In this document: positions 6,023 to 9,067 of the stretch, piece by piece | How positions within the stretch are numbered: the first letter of the stretch is position 1 | Layout of the letters: every line of letters begins with the position of its first letter | Assembly: GCA_964511405.1 (NCBI GenBank) | Contig: CAZEFK010000261.1 | Span: forward strand, 1-9,067 | DNA from: CAZEFK01 sp964511405 | GTDB lineage: Bacteria; Pseudomonadota; Alphaproteobacteria; Elsterales; Elsteraceae | DNA: 9,067 nucleotides | Direction of reading: 5' to 3' | Position numbers and translations under genes: made by a program | Notes under the pieces: generated by a model | The model's database searches: none | Told to the model about the DNA's origin: nothing | The model's input: the letters and a program-made list of their open reading frames with translations, nothing else

Positions 6023-7254
6023 GAGCCGCCCCCCAGATCCGACGCCCGCGGCCGGCCCGGCCTGAGCCGCCAGACCAGGGCAGAGTGGCCGCGCCGTTCG
6101 GTCCACGGTCCGGGCTCGGCCGCCGCGGCGGGCAGCAGCTCGGCCTGGAAGGCGGTGACCGACGGCATCAGCAGGTCCGTCCAGTCGCGATAGGCGGCCA
6201 TCAGGTCGGCCATGGCCTCGGGGCCGCCATAGGCCGTAACGGCGTCGGGCTGCCAGATCGCCGCCGAGAGTCTGGATTCGTCCAGGATGCCGAAGCCGGT
6301 CAGCACGACGTCGCTGCCCGGCTGCCGCTCCGGGCCAAAGGCGCAGAACCGCGGCTCGGTGCGCGACAGGAAGGACCGGAAATCGTGGGTGCGGCGCATG
6401 AAAGAGTCGGGGCACAGCGGATCCAGCGCCTGACGCCTGATGCGTCCCGTCGCAGCGAGGTCAGCCAGCAGCGGCACCGCGTCGAGGTCGCGCGGCGCCC
6501 CGGCCGGACCGCCGGCCAAGCCGGCCGCGCGGACGAAATAGGCTGTAGCGGTCGCTTCGCTGACGAAGCCGGCGCCGACCCGGCGCAGCAACAAGACATC
6601 CTCGCCGTAGCCGCGGACCTGGATCGGCACCAGCAGCAGGCCGCCGGGGGCGACCTGGTCGAACAGGGCCGCCGGCACGTCCCACAGACCGGTGGTGACC
6701 ATCACCCGGTCGTAGGGCGCGCCCGCGGCCCAGCCCAGGCTGCCGTCGCCGGCGATCACCTCGGCATTGGCGACACCGGTTCCGGCCAGGAAACCGCGGC
6801 TGCGGGCTGCCAGGTCGGCCAGGATCTCGACGCCGATGGCGCGCCCGCCGGGCCCCACCAGCTGGGCGATCACGCCCAGCAGCCAACCCGAGCCCGAGCC
6901 GATCTCCAGCACCCGCTGGCCGGGCCGGATATCCAACAGGGCCAGCAGCCGCAGCACGAAGCTGGGGACCGAGTTGGTCGACGGCAGCGCCGCGCCGTCG
7001 GCGCCGACATGGCGCAGGGCCTCGTCCTGATAGATGGCGGCCAGATGCCCGGCCGCGTCGCCCGATCGGACGTCATGCACGGGATCCTGGCCGGGCAGGC
7101 GGTAGCGGTCGACGAAGCGGTGGCGGGGACAGGCCCGGAACGCCGACCGCACGGGCTCCGGCAGGGCGTCGGGCAGGCCGTCATAGCGCCTGATGTCCAT
7201 GCGCTCGAGCAAGGCCTGCAGGGCGGCGGGGGCGGCGGCATCCAGGTCGGACAT
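6019..7254 (-). CDS. Protein-L-isoaspartate O-methyltransferase-like protein with C-terminal extension
   Basis: The 411-aa product contains a SAM-dependent methyltransferase domain of the PIMT type. CPRHRFVD (42-49) and IYQDEAL (74-80) match the VPRExFV and YxDxAL landmarks. PSTNSVPSFVLRLLALLDI (91-109) stands where PIMTs have their iSqP substrate loop. Then come motif I VLEIGSGSGW (115-124), GVEI (141-144) and GDGSLGW (169-175). Canonical PIMTs are about 210-230 aa; this one continues for roughly 200 residues after the Rossmann domain, as in PIMT homologues of peptide-modifying clusters. Housekeeping enzymes repair isoaspartate in aged proteins, while the long form may instead methylate a dedicated peptide or protein. 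The ATG at 7254 has GAGG seven bases upstream. It is the first gene of the operon, and its TGA overlaps the kinase-like ATG. The extension has no motif I can name. Confidence 0.82.
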   Translation of the reverse strand: MSDLDAAAPAALQALLERMDIRRYDGLPDALPEPVRSAFRACPRHRFVDRYRLPGQDPVHDVRSGDAAGHLAAIYQDEALRHVGADGAALPSTNSVPSFVLRLLALLDIRPGQRVLEIGSGSGWLLGVIAQLVGPGGRAIGVEILADLAARSRGFLAGTGVANAEVIAGDGSLGWAAGAPYDRVMVTTGLWDVPAALFDQVAPGGLLLVPIQVRGYGEDVLLLRRVGAGFVSEATATAYFVRAAGLAGGPAGAPRDLDAVPLLADLAATGRIRRQALDPLCPDSFMRRTHDFRSFLSRTEPRFCAFGPERQPGSDVVLTGFGILDESRLSAAIWQPDAVTAYGGPEAMADLMAAYRDWTDLLMPSVTAFQAELLPAAAAEPGPWTERRGHSALVWRLRPGRPRASDLGGGS

Positions 7255-7313
7255 GAACGGACCTCGAGGGACGGGACGACTCACCGGATTGAGGCGCCGG
7301 ACGCCGAGCGGTC

Positions 7314-7348
7314 CGGACGCAGCGGAAAAATTTTCGAGATCGCGTCCG
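7314..7348. promoter_or_regulatory. Nested palindrome in the divergent promoter region
   Basis: The arms CGGACGC (7314-7320) and GCGTCCG (7342-7348) are a perfect 7-bp inverted repeat. Between them lies a second palindrome, GAAAAATTTTC (7325-7335), centred within one base of the outer one. The element sits in the 127-bp gap between the divergent PIMT-like and sigma-like genes and holds the only AT-rich run there. It is a good candidate for a shared operator or overlapping divergent promoters. A GGAA (7324-7327) and CGTC (7343-7346) on the plus strand, 15 bases apart, loosely resemble an ECF-type promoter. Regulation itself is inferred. Confidence 0.45.
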
Positions 7349-7381
7349 CCGAGGCCCGCGCTGCGCGCATCATCGGCCGAG

Positions 7382-7906
7382 ATGTCCGCGCTCGACGATC
7401 CTGCCCCCGACGCCCTGGCCGCCGCCCAGCGCACCGCCGAGGCCTTGGAGCGCCTGGCGCCGGCCGATTTGCTGCGCCTGAAGCGCGTGGCCCAGCTGCG
7501 CGCCCGCACGCTGCCCGGCGTCGACTGGGACGACCTGCTGAGCGAGGCCCTGCTGCGCGCCCTCGACGGCAGCCGCCACTGGCCCGAGGGCGTGCCGCTG
7601 CTGGCGTTCCTGGCCGGGATCATGCGCAGCATCATGGACCATCGCGCCCACGACCGCCGGCGCTCGGCGGCACAGGCCATCGCCCGGCTGGCCGAGCCCA
7701 CCCCGCCCGGCGACGCGGCCCTGCACGCCCGGCAGTGCCTGCTCGCCATCGATGCCCATTTCGCCGGGGATCCCGACGTCCGATGGCTGATCGCGGCCCA
7801 TGCCGGCGCCGCCGAGCCGACGCTGCCGGCCAAGCGCCGCGAGGCGGCGCGCAAACGGCTGGCCCGCGCGATCCTGCGCGGCGACCTGGATGGATGGCTG
7901 CCATGA
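7382..7906 (+). CDS. Sigma-70/ECF-like RNA polymerase sigma factor, small
   Basis: The 174-aa product carries a region-2-like stretch: DWDDLLSEALLRALDG (48-63) resembles the core-binding helix (usual form DaeDLvQevflrl), and FLAGIMRSIMDHRAHDRRR (76-94) resembles the -10 recognition segment (usual form FraWLl.IarN...d..RR). Region 4 is poorly preserved: residues 115-165 contain a helix-rich stretch ending in KRREAARKRLARAI (151-164), but no clear helix-turn-helix. It may therefore be a divergent ECF factor or a regulator derived from one. I chose the ATG at 7382 because the homology begins shortly after it; the upstream in-frame region runs through the divergent promoter and has no family resemblance. 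No strong ribosome binding site is seen. It is divergent from the PIMT-like operon and overlaps the next gene by ATGA, so it may control this locus. Confidence 0.6.
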   Translation: MSALDDPAPDALAAAQRTAEALERLAPADLLRLKRVAQLRARTLPGVDWDDLLSEALLRALDGSRHWPEGVPLLAFLAGIMRSIMDHRAHDRRRSAAQAIARLAEPTPPGDAALHARQCLLAIDAHFAGDPDVRWLIAAHAGAAEPTLPAKRREAARKRLARAILRGDLDGWLP

Positions 7907-8178
7907 CCGAGCCCACCCGCCACGGCCTGGAGGCCCTGGTCGACGCGCTGGTCGACCTGGTGCTGGCCGACGAAACGCCCACCGACGGGGAGCCGGCCGA
8001 CGCCGCCATGTCCGTCGGCGATGTCAGGCGCATCGTAGCGGCCGGGCTGGCCGCGGCGGGCTATCGTCGGCCGACGCATCCCGAAACCGACCCGGACCCC
8101 ATGGATGACGGCGACGAGCCGGCGGCGCCGCCCGGCCTGCCGCCCTGGCTGGGCTCCAAGCCGCCACAGCCGCGCTGA
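7903..8178 (+). CDS. Small acidic proline-rich protein, function unknown
   Basis: This 91-aa protein is not recognised. It begins MTEPTRHGLEALVDALVDLV, a probable amphipathic helix rich in leucine and valine, continues with an acidic stretch (LADETPTDGEPADAA, 21-35), a second helical part SVGDVRRIVAAGLAAAGYRR (37-56), and ends in an acidic then proline-rich tail (DPMDDGDEPAAPPGLPPWLG, 65-84). No membrane helix, signal peptide or cysteine is present. Its ATG overlaps the sigma-like stop as ATGA, so the two are probably translated together and may work together. An accessory or anti-sigma role is a guess based only on position. The acidic tail and coupling make it likely to be a real gene rather than a shadow frame. 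Confidence 0.6.
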   Translation: MTEPTRHGLEALVDALVDLVLADETPTDGEPADAAMSVGDVRRIVAAGLAAAGYRRPTHPETDPDPMDDGDEPAAPPGLPPWLGSKPPQPR

Positions 8179-8354
8179 TCGCCGCGGCTATACCAAGGGA
8201 CCCCTGCAAACACTGCAACAGGGGATGCTGGCGCTCGCTATTTCCGTCATATTGATGGCGAGAATGGGACCAAGGCGGTCGCCTCGCCCGAGCCACAGAG
8301 GCGAGAGCGTACAGAGGCGCGGCGGGCCAGCGAGCCCGGCCGTGCGTTTGTGTG

Positions 8355-8374
8355 TCAAGTCGACCAGAAGTTGA
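8355..8374. promoter_or_regulatory. Imperfect dyad upstream of marR, possible operator
   Basis: TCAA at one end and TTGA at the other of a 20-base stretch make an imperfect palindrome (10 of 20 positions symmetric) about 24 bases before the marR start. MarR proteins often bind such AT-containing dyads in their own promoters, but the symmetry is weak and may be chance. Confidence 0.2.
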
Positions 8375-8386
8375 GCGCGAATCGAC

Positions 8387-8390
8387 GGAG
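8387..8390 (+). promoter_or_regulatory. Ribosome binding site supporting the GTG start of marR
   Basis: GGAG lies seven bases before the GTG at 8398. The alternative in-frame ATG at 8407 would be 16 bases away from it, so the GTG start is preferred. Confidence 0.55.
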
Positions 8391-8397
8391 TTGACGA

Positions 8398-8886
8398 GTG
8401 GCTAGCATGTCCGAGGGACCGAAGATCGAAGTCGCCTCTGTCGGCCTGGCGGCGCTGATCGAGCAGGTGGCCCGGACGACCTTCGGCCTCGCCTTCACCG
8501 ACGGCCTGAATCCGGCACAGTGGGCAGCCCTGCGCTACTTCTCGCGCGCCAGCGCCCCCGCGCGCACACTCACCGGACTGGCGGGCTATCAGGGCACGAC
8601 CCTGGGCACCACGTCGCGCAGCATCGCGGCGCTGATCGCCAAGGGCTATCTCACGCGGGAGGTCGATCCTGCCGACCGGCGGCGCGCGCTGGTGGCGCTG
8701 ACGCCGCGCGGCCGCGAGCTCTTGAAGTCGGATCCGCTGCTGGCGCTGGCCCAGGCGATCGACGACCTGCCCAAGGACAGCCGGGGAACCGTGGCCGACG
8801 CCATGGAACAGCTGCTGCGCGCCCTGATGGCGCGCCGCGCGCCGGCCAAGCTGCGCCGCCGCGCCGGCGGCGCGCGGGTCGCCTAG
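8398..8886 (+). CDS. MarR-family winged-helix transcriptional regulator
   Basis: The 162-aa product has the MarR layout: an N-terminal dimerisation helix, LNPAQWAALRYF (37-48) at the start of the winged helix, a helix-turn-helix with recognition helix around GTTSRSIAALIAKGYL (70-85), the wing with DPADRRRALVALTPRGRELL (90-109) and a C-terminal dimerisation helix (about 112-145). The DRRR wing motif and the LTPRG turn are diagnostic. A short strongly basic tail (about 146-160) follows the last helix and is somewhat unusual. MarR proteins act as dimeric repressors whose DNA binding is relieved by a small ligand or by oxidation. No transporter or enzyme gene adjoins it within the window, so target genes are unknown. 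The GTG start is favoured by the GGAG seven bases upstream. Confidence 0.88.
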   Translation: MASMSEGPKIEVASVGLAALIEQVARTTFGLAFTDGLNPAQWAALRYFSRASAPARTLTGLAGYQGTTLGTTSRSIAALIAKGYLTREVDPADRRRALVALTPRGRELLKSDPLLALAQAIDDLPKDSRGTVADAMEQLLRALMARRAPAKLRRRAGGARVA

Positions 8887-8940
8887 AAGCCGGATGAGAT
8901 CAGGTTGACCCGCCCGAGAAAGCCTCGGACCGCAGGGAGT

Positions 8941-9012
8941 CCCCCTCCACCCGACCTCCTCCCACAAGGGGAGGAGGAGTTCTGTCGCAGCAGCTTCGCC
9001 CCTCCTCCCCCC
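8941..9012. repeat. GC-rich inverted-repeat element after marR
   Basis: CCTCCTCCC (8955-8963) and GGGAGGAGG (8969-8977) form a 9-bp stem with a 5-nt loop. The same G-rich arm, starting one base earlier (8968-8977), also pairs perfectly over 10 bp with CCTCCTCCCC at 9001-9010, so two mutually exclusive hairpins are possible. C-rich/G-rich extragenic elements of this style are common between genes in high-GC alphaproteobacteria. It lies 55 bases or more after the marR stop and may also limit read-through. No gene is seen from 8887 to the window end. Confidence 0.6.
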
Positions 9013-9028
9013 GTGGGCTAGCGTTCGC

Positions 9029-9060
9029 ACACATCTTTTTCTACTCAGAGATGTGTTTTA
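9029..9060 (+). terminator. AT-rich hairpin with short T-run at the window edge
   Basis: ACACATCT (9029-9036) and AGATGTGT (9049-9056) form a perfect 8-bp stem with a 12-nt loop, and four T residues (9056-9059) follow. On the plus strand this resembles an intrinsic terminator for marR, although it is 140 bases past the stop and its stem is AT-rich. Its composition is unlike the rest of the window, so it might instead belong to a neighbouring element beyond the edge. Confidence 0.4.
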
Positions 9061-9067
9061 GATGATG

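Larger units (their letters stand above)
8179..8397. other. Intergenic region upstream of marR with small repeats
   Basis: This 219-bp gap holds no convincing gene. It contains a CCCCTG/CAGGGG hairpin (8201-8224) downstream of the small protein gene without a T-run, a 7-bp stem TCGCCTC/GAGGCGA (8279-8304) and a direct repeat ACAGAGGCG at 8295-8303 and 8311-8319. It presumably includes the marR promoter, but I cannot point to clear -35 and -10 boxes. Confidence 0.5.

Noticed and set aside
7281..7373. A 30-aa minus-strand reading frame in the divergent gap, considered as a peptide precursor
   Set aside because: There is no ribosome binding site, it spans the palindromic regulatory region, and its sequence shows no leader/core pattern of a known precursor class.
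7255..8079. Minus-strand upstream extension of the PIMT-like frame through the sigma-like gene
   Set aside because: Methyltransferase homology begins after the ATG at 7254, which has a good ribosome binding site; the extension is arginine/serine-rich shadow sequence.
6085..8178. A plus-strand open frame of nearly 700 codons antisense to the PIMT-like gene
   Set aside because: Only its last 92 codons (from 7903) look like a gene. The rest is antisense to a clear methyltransferase, lacks family resemblance and reflects the scarcity of stops in high-GC DNA.
8201..8224. CCCCTG/CAGGGG hairpin as an intrinsic terminator of the sigma operon
   Set aside because: The stem is only 6 bp with a 12-nt loop and no T-run follows.
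8188..9030. Minus-strand frame of about 280 codons opposite marR
   Set aside because: It begins inside the C-rich repeat element and runs antisense to a clear MarR protein.

Overview
This window is very GC-rich DNA with densely packed genes, many joined by 4-base ATGA or GTGA stop/start overlaps. Base composition, protein families and the style of the intergenic repeats suggest an alphaproteobacterium, possibly Rhodospirillales. That placement is inference from style; there is no rRNA or marker gene here to settle it.

Layout. (1) Bases 1-1432, plus strand: the tail of an EamA/DMT-type transporter, a ChaC-type gamma-glutamylcyclotransferase and an AAC(3)-family N-acetyltransferase, all overlapping by 4 bases and so probably one operon. 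(2) Bases 1404-3549, minus strand: a PHB-depolymerase-family esterase and, upstream of it, an alpha/beta hydrolase. The esterase converges on the acetyltransferase and their 3' ends overlap by 29 bp. (3) Bases 3647-4045, minus: a small outer-membrane-type lipoprotein with its own good ribosome binding site and a lower GC content than its neighbours. (4) Bases 4124-7254, minus: a compact operon of three modification enzymes, in transcription order a protein-isoaspartate methyltransferase-like protein (PIMT-like, 411 aa), an HPr-kinase-like P-loop protein and a PAPS-dependent sulfotransferase. (5) Bases 7382-8178, plus, divergent from (4): a small sigma-70/ECF-like factor overlapping a 91-aa acidic, proline-rich protein of unknown function. 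(6) Bases 8398-8886, plus: a MarR-family regulator, followed by GC-rich inverted repeats and an AT-rich hairpin at the window edge.

The most notable observation is a perfect 124-bp tandem duplication (4952-5200) in the 3' end of the kinase-like gene. Because 124 is not a multiple of 3, it shifts the frame. Removing one copy restores a 319-aa protein whose TGA overlaps the sulfotransferase ATG as ATGA, so the ancestral state can be reconstructed. The C-terminus now carries a 41-residue arginine-rich out-of-frame tail.

The second notable point is the grouping of PIMT-like, HprK-like and sulfotransferase genes opposite a sigma-like gene, with a nested palindrome in the shared promoter region. 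PIMT-like and HprK-like enzymes are both known as tailoring enzymes of ribosomal peptides such as lasso peptides. This could therefore be a peptide- or protein-modification locus, but no precursor, cyclase or transporter is visible here, so that remains a hypothesis. No tRNA, rRNA, CRISPR array or transposase was seen.
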